Source of the DNA: Oscillospiraceae bacterium
GTDB lineage: Bacteria > Bacillota > Clostridia > Oscillospirales > Ruminococcaceae
DNA length: 41,821 nucleotides
Direction: 5' to 3'
NCBI GenBank assembly: GCA_014796735.1
Contig: JAAVIG010000060.1
Span: 1 to 41,821, forward strand
Position numbers and translations under genes: made by a program. The notes below the pieces were generated by a model that made no database searches, had not been told where the DNA came from, and saw nothing but the letters and a program-made list of their open reading frames with translations. Positions 30,135 to 38,650 of this stretch are shown here, in pieces (within the stretch, counting starts at the first letter, position 1; every line of letters starts with the position of its first letter).

Positions 30135-31145
30135 TTGCCAGAAGCTCAGGAAATAACTCCTATTCAAAGAGCCGCTATGGTTCTTTCGGCCATCGGCGCG
30201 GGGAACGCGTCCGAAGTATATAAGCATTTCACCGACGACGAGGTGGAAAGGATAACCGTCGAGGTCGCGAAAATGGACTACTGGCCCGTTGAAGTGGTCG
30301 GCGGAGTGCTTAACGAATTTTACGAGCTGTGCTTAACTCAGAAGGTAATTTCCGAGGGCGGCGTGGAATACGCGAGAGAAATACTTGAAAAAGCGTTCGG
30401 CGAGGAACAGGCAAAGGCACTGTTCGAGCGTATCACAAAGCAGCTTAAGACCAAAGCTTTCGCTTTTGTAAGAAAGGCAGATTATAAAAACCTTTTGGCA
30501 ATGGTTCAGAACGAGCACCCTCAGACTATTGCCTTGATCCTGTCCTACTGCCGAAGCGATCAGGCGTCCGCAATACTGTCGGAGCTGCCTAAAAACATTC
30601 GTATCGAGGTAGTTGAAAGAATAGCAAAAATGGATAACGCAAGCCCCGAGTTTACCAAATCGGTGGAGGAAACTCTCGAGCGTAAATTCGCCATGCTGGT
30701 CACCACAGAGAGCATGGAAATCGGCGGTATCAACTACATCGCTGACGTAATGAACAAGGTGGACCGTTCCACCGAAAAGTTCATTTTCGACGAATTGGCT
30801 CTCCGCGATCCGAAGCTGGCAGAGGAGATCCGTCAGAAGATGTTCGTGTTCGAGGATATTGTGAATCTCGATTCCATGTCCATACAGACATTTATCAACG
30901 AAGTGGACGCAAAGGATCTTGCTGTCGCTATCAAAGGCTCTACCGCCGAGGTTGCCGAGGTTATCTACGCCAATATGTCCACCCGTAAGCGTGAAGCTAC
31001 TCAAACCGACGTTGAATACCTGCACAATGTTCGTATGCGTGACGTTGAGGAAGCGCAGCAGCGTATTGTTGCCATTATCAGACGTCTTGAAGAGGACGGC
31101 GTTGTAACCATTTCCAAGAGCGGACAGGACGAGATCATTGCTTAA
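30135..31145 (+). CDS. fliG: Flagellar motor switch protein FliG
   Basis: 336 residues. A TTG start at 30135 is used, with AAGGGGG 7-8 bases upstream. All three FliG domains are present: the N-terminal FliF-binding part (TPIQRAAMVLSAIGAGNASE), the middle domain with EHPQTIALILSY near residue 126, the MFVFEDI hinge near 236, and the C-terminal torque domain with LDSMSIQTFINEVDAKDLAV and VRMRDVEEAQQRIV. Its charged C-terminal ridge meets MotA. A 421-base gap separates it from fliH, unusual in this operon. Confidence 0.97.
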   Translation: MPEAQEITPIQRAAMVLSAIGAGNASEVYKHFTDDEVERITVEVAKMDYWPVEVVGGVLNEFYELCLTQKVISEGGVEYAREILEKAFGEEQAKALFERITKQLKTKAFAFVRKADYKNLLAMVQNEHPQTIALILSYCRSDQASAILSELPKNIRIEVVERIAKMDNASPEFTKSVEETLERKFAMLVTTESMEIGGINYIADVMNKVDRSTEKFIFDELALRDPKLAEEIRQKMFVFEDIVNLDSMSIQTFINEVDAKDLAVAIKGSTAEVAEVIYANMSTRKREATQTDVEYLHNVRMRDVEEAQQRIVAIIRRLEEDGVVTISKSGQDEIIA

Positions 31146-31309
31146 GGCATGCCGGAGATCGCGGCGCGTTTTTCCGGCGGGGTCATTTGCGCGCCTTTGC
31201 GGCTTGAATACGCTCTTTTAACTGAATTGACTATACTTAAGGCAATATTACGGTTTAAGACGGATACGGTCACGGATACAATTACAGTTACAGCTACAGA
31301 ATCATTTTA

Positions 31310-31340
31310 TTGCCCGAAATACAGCTTTTCGGGCAATTTT
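31310..31340 (+). terminator. Possible terminator/attenuator between fliG and fliH
   Basis: TTGCCCGAAA (31310-31319) and TTTCGGGCAA (31327-31336) form a perfect 10-bp stem with a 7-base loop, followed by TTTTGATT. The short T run makes partial termination more likely than a full stop, since no promoter for fliH is visible downstream. The 31146-31309 part of the gap shows only short TTACAG-like iterations. Confidence 0.55.
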
Positions 31341-31346
31341 GATTAA

Positions 31347-31528
31347 GAACATGTTCCGATAGGATCGGCGCACGTCTTTTCGGCGAAATTTTCCGTGCTC
31401 TGTGTCAGAAAAACTTGCGCGACTTTAAAAAGTCTCTTAAATACGATCAAGTATTCCTGCGTTTTTCTTCCTTGATCACGAAAAATTTCGCTCGAAAATC
31501 CGCACACCACTCCTATCGGAACAAGTTC
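31347..31528 (+). repeat. 182-bp palindromic element F1 between fliG and fliH
   Basis: Outer arms GAACATGTTCCGATAGGA (31347-31364) and TCCTATCGGAACAAGTTC (31511-31528) differ at one position. The symmetry continues inward to about 31397/31477 (arms of ~51 bases, with a GTCTTTTCGGCGAAATTTT/AAAAATTTCGCTCGAAAAT block). The centre has smaller stems (GACTT/AAGTC, GATCAAG/CTTGATC). A shorter relative, F2, lies at 34761. It has no coding potential, and no target duplication is evident. Confidence 0.75.
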
Positions 31529-31566
31529 CGAATAAAAATTAAACTAACTACCGAGGAAATAAACCA

Positions 31567-32757
31567 ATGTTTGAAGTTATCAAAGGCAGCAGCCCGTTTA
31601 AAAATATAGTTATCGAGGGCAATGCGATAATAAACAATAAAATAGCGGGACTTGACGACTGCATATCCGAGACGAAGAACGACACGGAATATCAGGAGGA
31701 AAGTGAGCTCTCCGAGAACGAGACAGAGGAAAATGAAGACGTTGAGGAGGAAGAGTCCCCCAAGATAGACTTTCACGAGCTGGAGGAACTAAGGGAGCAA
31801 TACCGCCGAGAGGGTCAGGAGTATTCCGTTGCTTTACATAAAAAGGCGGATCAGGAGCTTGAAGAGGCTAAGGCGGAGGCTGAAAGGCTTGTTGAGGAGG
31901 CCAAGGAAAAGGGCAGGAGACTGCTTGCTCAAATTGACGAAAAAACAGCTCTGGCACTTGACGAGGCTAAGAAAAGGGGCCTTGAGGAGGGCTACGACGA
32001 AGGTTTGAAGAAAGGCGAGGAGGACGGCTACATTCAAGGGCTTAAAAAGTGCAAGGAGACCTTGCTCGACCTCAAAAAGCTTTGCAGTGATATTGAACAG
32101 GAAAAAGCCGAGCTTGTGGCGGAAAACCGCAGAGGTATATTCGATCTTGCAATGGAGATCGCCGAAAAGATAACTGTGACGGTGTTCAGCCAAAAGGACA
32201 AGAAAGCTCTTGAAAAAATGATAACCGCCGCCGCAAAGGAATTCCGCAGCGCGAAGAATATAAGAGTAACGCTTTCCAAGCTGGATCTGAGCGAGGACGT
32301 GGAGGCGGATTTCAAATTACTGGAAAAGTGCTTTTCACCTACAGTAAATGTGGAGTTTGAAGCAATTGACGGCGAATCGGGCACGCTTTTGCTTGAAAGC
32401 GACGGAGATATACTTGACGCGGGCGTTTCAACTCAGCTGAAGATGATAGGCGAATTGGGCAGGGGCAAGTTCAGAGACAAGGAAGAGGACGGCAACGCCG
32501 AGGCAGATGATGCCGAGGAGGTAAAAGAAGCTAAGCCGGCAAGAGCAGCCAAAGCCGCTAAAAGCGCAAAAGCCGCAAAGACTGTAAAGTCGGATAACAA
32601 GACGGCTCAGACGAACGAAGCGCCGTACGTGGAAACGGCTGAGGAAACGGATCATGACGCAGAAACCGCTGAGACTGTCGGGGCGGAAGAGACGATCGCA
32701 GATGCCGGAGCAGTCAATGTGACCGATGCGGTGCAAGAGGGCGAGTCGTTGGAGTAA
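31567..32757 (+). CDS. fliH: Flagellar export ATPase regulator FliH
   Basis: 396 residues; ATG with ACCGAGGAAAT upstream. FliH holds FliI and docks it to the C-ring. The signature is the Gly-repeat helix (GLEEGYDEGLKKGEEDGYIQ, a GxxxG ladder near 138-160) following a long charged coiled coil (about 60-130), then a folded C-terminal domain (about 190-300; LAMEIAEKITVTVFSQ). An acidic stretch at 35-65 and a 75-residue Ala/Lys then acidic tail extend the protein beyond the usual 200-270 residues; the tail is probably disordered. Confidence 0.9.
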   Translation: MFEVIKGSSPFKNIVIEGNAIINNKIAGLDDCISETKNDTEYQEESELSENETEENEDVEEEESPKIDFHELEELREQYRREGQEYSVALHKKADQELEEAKAEAERLVEEAKEKGRRLLAQIDEKTALALDEAKKRGLEEGYDEGLKKGEEDGYIQGLKKCKETLLDLKKLCSDIEQEKAELVAENRRGIFDLAMEIAEKITVTVFSQKDKKALEKMITAAAKEFRSAKNIRVTLSKLDLSEDVEADFKLLEKCFSPTVNVEFEAIDGESGTLLLESDGDILDAGVSTQLKMIGELGRGKFRDKEEDGNAEADDAEEVKEAKPARAAKAAKSAKAAKTVKSDNKTAQTNEAPYVETAEETDHDAETAETVGAEETIADAGAVNVTDAVQEGESLE

Positions 32758-32794
32758 ACACTCGAAAACTGACTATTATTTAAAGGATCATTAC

Positions 32795-34102
32795 ATGGAT
32801 TTAAAGGGATTTATGGGTGCGCTTGACGGTTTTGAGTCAAGGCGCAGCATGGGAAAAATAGAAAAAATAATAGGAATGACGGTGGAGGCGAGCGGTCCGC
32901 AGTGCAATATAGGGGACGTTTGCCGCGTTTACAAAAAGGGCAACACGGAGGACTATATTTTTGCCGAGGCGGTGGGCTTTCAGGCGGATAAGGTGCTTTT
33001 GATGCCCTATACCGATATAGAGGGCATAGGCCCGGGAAGTATTGTTGACAACACGGGCAAGCAGCTTATGGTAAAAACGGGCAACGCTCTGATAGGGCGT
33101 ATCGTTGACGCCATAGGAAATCCGTTGGACAACGGCGGAGAGATATATTACACCGATGAGATGCCGATCTCGGGAATACCTGTCAATCCCCTCGCCAGAC
33201 CGAAGATCGCCGAGCCTATTGAGCTTGGCGTAAAGGCCATAGACGGGCTCTGTACCTTGGGAAAGGGACAGAGAATAGGCGTTTTCGCGGGCTCGGGCGT
33301 AGGCAAAAGCACGCTGATGGGCATGATAGCGAAAAAGGTCAAGGCGGATCTTAACGTTATCGCGTTGGTCGGAGAGCGCGGACGCGAGGTAAGAGAGTTT
33401 ATAGAAAACGACTTGGGGGAGGAGGGCATGAAACGCTCCGTTGTGGTAGTCGCCACAAGCGATCAGCCTGCCATGATGAGAAGCAAGTGCCCCCAGACGG
33501 CTACCGCGATCGCGGAATATTTTATGCAGCAGGGTAAGGACGTATTGCTGATGATGGATAACCTTACCCGCTTTGCCATGGCAAAAAGAGACGTGGGGCT
33601 TTCAATAGGCGAGCCGCCCATAATGCGCGGCTATACAAGCTCGATATATAATGATATGCCCAAGCTGCTTGAAAGAGCGGGCTGCTTCGAGGGAGGAAGC
33701 ATTACGGGGATATACGCGGTACTGGTAGAGGGCGACGACACCAACGAGCCTATATCCGATACCGTTAGAGGTATTATTGACGGACATATAGTGCTTTCAA
33801 GAAAGCTGGCGGCACAGAACCACTATCCCGCTATCGATATACTTCCCAGCATAAGCAGACTTATGAGCATTATATGCGACAAGGAGCATAAGGAAGCGGC
33901 GGCAAGGCTCAGAAATCTGCTTGCCTTGTACAACCAGAACTATGACCTTATTGCGATAGGCGCATATAAAAGCGGCACTAACCCCAAGCTTGACGAGGCG
34001 ATAGACAAGATAGACAAGATAAACGGATTTTTGATGCAGGCAACGGACGAGTCCTTTGATCTGGAGGATACCGTAAGGCTGCTTAAGGAAGCGGTCAATT
34101 AA
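32795..34102 (+). CDS. fliI: Flagellar type III export ATPase FliI
   Basis: 435 residues from the ATG at 32795 (AAAGGA 8 bases upstream); an earlier in-frame ATG inside fliH is not supported. The F1-beta-like ATPase core is complete: IVDAIGNPLD, Walker A GSGVGKST near residue 166, VGERGREVREF, Walker B LLMMDNLTRFAMAKRDVGLS, arginine-finger region SISRLM. It powers unfolding and export of rod, hook and filament subunits with FliH and FliJ. Size and order are normal. Confidence 0.97.
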   Translation: MDLKGFMGALDGFESRRSMGKIEKIIGMTVEASGPQCNIGDVCRVYKKGNTEDYIFAEAVGFQADKVLLMPYTDIEGIGPGSIVDNTGKQLMVKTGNALIGRIVDAIGNPLDNGGEIYYTDEMPISGIPVNPLARPKIAEPIELGVKAIDGLCTLGKGQRIGVFAGSGVGKSTLMGMIAKKVKADLNVIALVGERGREVREFIENDLGEEGMKRSVVVVATSDQPAMMRSKCPQTATAIAEYFMQQGKDVLLMMDNLTRFAMAKRDVGLSIGEPPIMRGYTSSIYNDMPKLLERAGCFEGGSITGIYAVLVEGDDTNEPISDTVRGIIDGHIVLSRKLAAQNHYPAIDILPSISRLMSIICDKEHKEAAARLRNLLALYNQNYDLIAIGAYKSGTNPKLDEAIDKIDKINGFLMQATDESFDLEDTVRLLKEAVN

Positions 34103-34142
34103 ATTGACAATTTAAAATTTGCTTCCGGAGGGAGCTCTAACG

Positions 34143-34592
34143 ATGAAAAAATTTCAATTCACCCTCGACAGGATAAAGCAGTACCGAATGCAGCTTGAGG
34201 AAATGGAAAAAAACGATCTTGCCGCGCTCAGGGCGGAGCTGTCGGTGCTTCGGGAGGAGGAAGACGCAATAAAAAAATCTATTGCGGATAAGACCGAGGA
34301 GCTTAGAAGAATTTACCGCCGAGGAGCTTATCCCAACGAGATCTCGGTGGCCAACAGATACCTTACTTTAAGAAAACAGGACCTTGAAATGAAGAGACAG
34401 GAGATCACGGAGAAAAACAGGCAGATAGAGAAAAAGCTGGAGGACGTGCTTGAGGCTACCAAAGAGGTCAAAAAGCTTGAAAAGCTGGAGGAGCACCAGC
34501 TGGAGGAATACAGAGAACAAGAGACTAAGGAAAACGAGAACTTTATAGAGGAGTTTTTTGGCGGCGCAAGGCAAAGCGCGGCGGAAAAGTAA
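34143..34592 (+). CDS. fliJ: Flagellar export protein FliJ
   Basis: 149 residues from the ATG at 34143, preceded by GGAGGGAG. The protein is a continuous charged antiparallel coiled coil starting KKFQFTLDRIKQYRMQLEEM, the usual FliJ N-terminus, and acts as the gamma-like central stalk of the FliI ring. It ends 40 bases after the fliI stop and is the last gene before an internal promoter, so fliJ may close the first transcription unit. Confidence 0.9.
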   Translation: MKKFQFTLDRIKQYRMQLEEMEKNDLAALRAELSVLREEEDAIKKSIADKTEELRRIYRRGAYPNEISVANRYLTLRKQDLEMKRQEITEKNRQIEKKLEDVLEATKEVKKLEKLEEHQLEEYREQETKENENFIEEFFGGARQSAAEK

Positions 34593-34701
34593 AAAAGGCG
34601 GTAAGAGCGGAGCGTTACGGAAAATCAGCGTTTTGCACAACCCGCGATAGTGGCCTGCCATTTTTTTTGGTGAAAGAATATACTTTTTTGTCTGAAATTT
34701 G

Positions 34702-34730
34702 TTGACTTTTTATATAAAAAAGTGTATAAT
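34702..34730 (+). promoter_or_regulatory. Sigma-A promoter upstream of fliK
   Basis: TTGACT (34702-34707), a 17-base spacer and TATAAT (34725-34730) make the strongest promoter in the window. It should drive fliK-flgD-flgE-flbD-motA from near 34737, so the hook genes can be transcribed separately from the basal-body genes. Confidence 0.85.
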
Positions 34731-34760
34731 TATTATCGTGAACACTTGCGGCTAAATTCA

Positions 34761-34833
34761 GAGCATGTTGTTCATAGGATATTGCTTGCGTCTTTTCGGC
34801 AAATTTGCACACAAATCCAATGAACACAAGCTC
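34761..34833 (+). repeat. Palindromic element F2 in the fliK leader
   Basis: GAGCATGTTGTTCATAGGAT (34761-34780) and ATCCAATGAACACAAGCTC (34815-34833) form imperfect inverted ends. The left half shares CATGTT, ATAGGAT and GTCTTTTCGGC-AAATTT with element F1 in the same order, so it is the same family, shortened in the middle. It lies in the transcribed leader, 66 bases before the fliK start. Confidence 0.7.
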
Positions 34834-34898
34834 TTACCAAGGTTGAACAGGGCTTTGCCCTTTTCAATAAATAAATTATTCGGAAAGGAGGTACAAAT

Positions 34899-37142
34899 TT
34901 GACGGACATCAGTATAGGCGCAGGCTTTGTCACACCACAGACGGTGCGGACTTCAGTGTCGGTACGTCAGACCGTTCCAAATACTTCAAGCGGCAGCTTT
35001 ATGCAAACCTTACAGCAGAATAAGACTGTCGATGCCGATCTTGGACAGTCTGCCGGTACGGCAAGCGGTTCTGTCGGCACGGGAAACTCTTCGGGCAGTC
35101 AAACGGCTGCAGCGGTCACGGGTACGGGCTCGGACGGCGCGGACGCTGCGGTTTCATCGGTAAGCGAAAGCGCTTCCGATACATATGACGCATCGGCGGC
35201 GGAAGAGGTAAGCACCGAGTACGAAACGGCGCAGAAGATTGAGTACGCTTCGTCGGCAAATGTTAAGGTCAATGAGAATGCTGTCAGGGAGCTTGAAGAT
35301 CTGTCTCAGGAAGTACAGGATAAGCTCACAGCGGGCGAAGAAAAGCCAAGCTTGCTCGAACAGGCTCGCGAAGCGTTGGAAAAAGCGATGCTGAAAGCCT
35401 TTGAGGACTTGAACGACCCCGATAAGGATAAAGAGGAGTTCGAGGAAAAGGCGCTGAATTTCCTTATGAAGCTTGTGGACAAAATCGCGGGCAAAACGGA
35501 TAAGAAAACCGCTTTGACCGACGATGAGGACGAGAACGAGGAAATGATCGACGGAACCCTTTTGCAGATAATCGACAACATGCTGAAAAACGCGGAGAAG
35601 AACGCGGAGGACAGCGAAATTGCCGATGAGGAGAAGGACGAATTGATCACCAAGACCGATTGGGTCGATATCGGCTCGTCTCAGGAAACGGCACGTAAGG
35701 AAATCTGGTATAACCGCGCGGATATACAGATCGAGCTGATACCGAGCAGAATACCCCCGCGTGAGGATTACCGTCTCCCCGATCCCAATGCACCTGTTGT
35801 ACAGGGCGTAAGAACCGAGTATACGACCGACAGCAGCGGCAGTCGTTTGGTTACAAGCTTCGACATAAGCGTTCAAGCGGCGGAGGAAGCGGCACAGAAC
35901 GGCGAAGGTACGGTTTATACCAACTTGGCTGCGGCGGACGGCATGACTGTGGTAAGCGAAAACGTTATAAGCACGGAAAATCCCGATGCTGTGACGGAGA
36001 TTCACGCTCAGACCGAGACGGCGGCAAACATCGGTGCGGAGAAAGCGGCGCAAATCGAAAATTCCGTACCTGTACCTACGGCGGCAGCGGCACCGATTCG
36101 GCATATTACCGAAGAACGGCCCGCGGAAGCCTTTGACTTCGGACAGTCGGAGGATAACGGAAGTGCTTCATACACCGAAAGCGCATTCGCAGGAGCCGAA
36201 GCGGCAGTAAGCGAGGAAGGATCGGTTTACACCGAGGAAACGGAGATACCGCAGACGGTTACCAAGGCATCGACACAGTCTGAAGAACTGAGCAAGAATT
36301 TAGGCGAGGAGGGTATTCCGAATGTGCAGGCGCGTGATACGTCGGAAGTAAATGAAAACCCGACGGTATTACAGACAGCCGAGGACGAGGAATACGAGCA
36401 GATCGCGCAGAACCTTTACAGAGAGGTCACCGAAACCGTAAAGGCGGTCATTGCTTCCGAGATGCCCGAAGATAACGGAGGGGTTATCCAACGTTTAGGC
36501 GGCGTCAGCGAGGAAGAAAAAGCCGAGAGCGAGTTTGACGAGCTTGCAAGACTTTTCGGAATGAAGAAGAAGGAAAACAGACCCGAGCTTCCCGAGGAAG
36601 AGGAGGAAAAGGCAGAGAATGTCAGACCCGCCAAGTACAATGAGGCGGCGGAAAAGGTTCCTGTTGAGGACATAAGCACAGTAACCTCAAAGGTAACGGA
36701 CGTTCCCATCGCAAAGACCTATGAACCTACCGAAAGCGGAGTTAAACAGATCGTTACTCAGATAGTTTCCGAAATCTTCAGCAATCTTCCCGAAGAAGGC
36801 GGAGAAACCGTTCTGACAATGACCCTGAATCCCGAAACACTGGGAAGGATTTCCGTAAAGCTTGTGGAAAACGCGGGAAAGATCAGCGTTACTATAACGG
36901 CGGAAAATAAGGAGACAGCGGCGATACTGGCTTCGAGAGCCGAAAGCATGCAGGAGAGCATGAAAGACAGCGGAACTCAGCTTGAAAAGTATCAGGTGGT
37001 TTACGGCGCCGAGCAGGACGGCAGAGCGGAACAGCAGAATTACGACGGAAGCAGCAAGAATCCTTACGTGAGAGAAGTCGAGGAACACGACGAGGAAAAC
37101 GAGGGACAGTTTGCGGAAATACTCGGTAATGAAGCGGTTTAG
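34899..37142 (+). CDS. fliK: Flagellar hook-length control protein FliK
   Basis: 747 residues, TTG start at 34899 behind a near-perfect AAAGGAGGT. The long N-terminal part (to about 600) is low-complexity, rich in Ala, Glu, Ser and Thr, as expected of the molecular ruler. The C-terminal Flg_hook domain (about 610-700) is the recognisable part: TVLTMTLNPETLGRISVKLV, then KISVTITAENKETAAILASR. This domain contacts FlhB and flips export from hook to filament subunits. It is longer than the 400-residue enteric FliK, compatible with a longer hook. Confidence 0.92.
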   Translation: MTDISIGAGFVTPQTVRTSVSVRQTVPNTSSGSFMQTLQQNKTVDADLGQSAGTASGSVGTGNSSGSQTAAAVTGTGSDGADAAVSSVSESASDTYDASAAEEVSTEYETAQKIEYASSANVKVNENAVRELEDLSQEVQDKLTAGEEKPSLLEQAREALEKAMLKAFEDLNDPDKDKEEFEEKALNFLMKLVDKIAGKTDKKTALTDDEDENEEMIDGTLLQIIDNMLKNAEKNAEDSEIADEEKDELITKTDWVDIGSSQETARKEIWYNRADIQIELIPSRIPPREDYRLPDPNAPVVQGVRTEYTTDSSGSRLVTSFDISVQAAEEAAQNGEGTVYTNLAAADGMTVVSENVISTENPDAVTEIHAQTETAANIGAEKAAQIENSVPVPTAAAAPIRHITEERPAEAFDFGQSEDNGSASYTESAFAGAEAAVSEEGSVYTEETEIPQTVTKASTQSEELSKNLGEEGIPNVQARDTSEVNENPTVLQTAEDEEYEQIAQNLYREVTETVKAVIASEMPEDNGGVIQRLGGVSEEEKAESEFDELARLFGMKKKENRPELPEEEEEKAENVRPAKYNEAAEKVPVEDISTVTSKVTDVPIAKTYEPTESGVKQIVTQIVSEIFSNLPEEGGETVLTMTLNPETLGRISVKLVENAGKISVTITAENKETAAILASRAESMQESMKDSGTQLEKYQVVYGAEQDGRAEQQNYDGSSKNPYVREVEEHDEENEGQFAEILGNEAV

Positions 37143-37256
37143 GCTTTGACAAGCGCTTAAGCGGCAAAAAGGTATGACAAAGAAATTTTTCGGCAAATCC
37201 CATTAAAAATTATAATTTTGCAATTTGCCCCAATCAGAGGGCGGAAAGGAGAAAGC

Positions 37257-38117
37257 ATGGCATATAATACAGAACCGGTAAGCAGCGTTGACGACGTTCG
37301 AAACAAATACGCCAAGTATTTTGAACAGGACAACAGCAAGTCGATAGTATCGATAGACACGTTTTTCCAGCTTCTTATGGCGGAAATGACAAACCAGGAC
37401 CCCTTGGAACCCACCAGCAATACCGAGTTCATATCACAGCTCGCGAATTTTACCGCGCTTCAGACCGGCAGCGACAGCCTTTACTACAACACGGTGAACT
37501 ACGCTTCGAACCTTGCGGGAAAAACCGTTACGGTAGCTACCAACGCAGGCGTGGACAGCGAAGGCAAGATGAAGCTTAACGTTGAAACGGGAGTCGTTAC
37601 GGGCGTTGACATCAGCGATGAAAACAGCATTGAGATAACGGTAAACGGAAAACGCTACGGATTGGGCTCGATAATGAACGTTGCGGGCAACTCCACCGGA
37701 AGCACGGTTTCGGCAACAGACGGCGCGTACGCGGTAAGCCTCATCGGAAAGAACGTAATGCTTAAGGCAACGAACGCGGATGGTCAGACCATCATTGACA
37801 GCGGCGTGGTTGAGAGCATTGAGGTTGAAAACGGCGTATACCGTATCGTAATGGGCGGCTTGTCCTATCCCTTGGACAGCGTTATCAAGGTAGGAAATAC
37901 GGCAAGCAGCGTAGGCGGCACCGAAAGCGAGGAAACGGGCAGCTCCGACAAAACGGAAAGTACCGATAATGCGGAGACTAAGTCGGCAGCAAGAGCGGCC
38001 ACAGAGGAAACAAGACCCGTGGAAAGCGACGGGATAACGGTACTCAATCAGCCCGAAACGGAAACGTCGATATTGGGCGCTTCGGAAAACGAAGAACTGA
38101 AAGAATTATTTTCGTAA
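37257..38117 (+). CDS. flgD: Hook-cap/scaffold protein FlgD
   Basis: 286 residues from the ATG at 37257 (GGAAAGGAG upstream). The N-terminal signature DTFFQLLMAEMTNQDPLEPT and SNTEFISQLANFTALQ is the FlgD cap motif needed for hook polymerisation. The middle has two beta-rich, FlgD-typical segments. The last 55 residues are Ser/Thr/Glu-rich and probably unfolded, an extension not present in shorter homologues. Confidence 0.94.
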   Translation: MAYNTEPVSSVDDVRNKYAKYFEQDNSKSIVSIDTFFQLLMAEMTNQDPLEPTSNTEFISQLANFTALQTGSDSLYYNTVNYASNLAGKTVTVATNAGVDSEGKMKLNVETGVVTGVDISDENSIEITVNGKRYGLGSIMNVAGNSTGSTVSATDGAYAVSLIGKNVMLKATNADGQTIIDSGVVESIEVENGVYRIVMGGLSYPLDSVIKVGNTASSVGGTESEETGSSDKTESTDNAETKSAARAATEETRPVESDGITVLNQPETETSILGASENEELKELFS

Positions 38118-38141
38118 CCTGACGAAAGGCGGGGTGATCAA

Positions 38142-38561
38142 ATGCTTTTAAGCGAGTTTTTACAAGCGAGAAATCAAAGCATAATAAATCAGCCTGTTGA
38201 AAGTGGGAAAAATAATATTGTCGGCACCGAGGTTAATTCACCGAAGGTCAACGAAAAGGGAAATTCCTTTGCGGATGAGCTTCGCACCATGCTGTCGGGA
38301 AAAAGTCAGGTTCAATTCAGCAATCATGCCATTAAAAGGCTTGAAAGCAGAGAGATCGACGTAACCGAAAATGACGCGTTGGAGAGGCTTAACAAGGGTG
38401 TTGAATTGGCGGCGCAGAAGGGCTGCGGTCAGTCGCTTATATTGGTGGACGGCACGGCGTATATAGTAAGCGTTGCTAACAACAAGGTTATTACAACAGT
38501 ATCACAGGCGGATTTAAAAGAAAACGTATTTACAAACATAGACTCAACCGTGATCGTATGA
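38142..38561 (+). CDS. TIGR02530-type flagellar operon protein
   Basis: 139 residues; the ATG is 24 bases after the flgD stop with a GGCGGGGTG site. The core QFSNHAIKRLESREIDVTEN, then a helix and a beta hairpin (SLILVDGTAYIVSVANNKVI), is the short protein that accompanies flgD and flgE in Firmicutes. Its exact role is not established; hook assembly is the usual assumption from position. Confidence 0.85.
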   Translation: MLLSEFLQARNQSIINQPVESGKNNIVGTEVNSPKVNEKGNSFADELRTMLSGKSQVQFSNHAIKRLESREIDVTENDALERLNKGVELAAQKGCGQSLILVDGTAYIVSVANNKVITTVSQADLKENVFTNIDSTVIV

Positions 38562-38650
38562 TGTCGGACCGAAAGGAAACATCTCCGCCCCGAATGACGG
38601 ACGGGCGGTAAACAAACGGTTTGAGTCCCAACGGAAAGGACAATAAGCTT

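Noticed and set aside
31149..31346. Small gene between fliG and fliH (65 codons)
   Set aside because: There is no ribosome binding site and it ends inside the hairpin terminator; the sequence has low-complexity TTACAG iterations.
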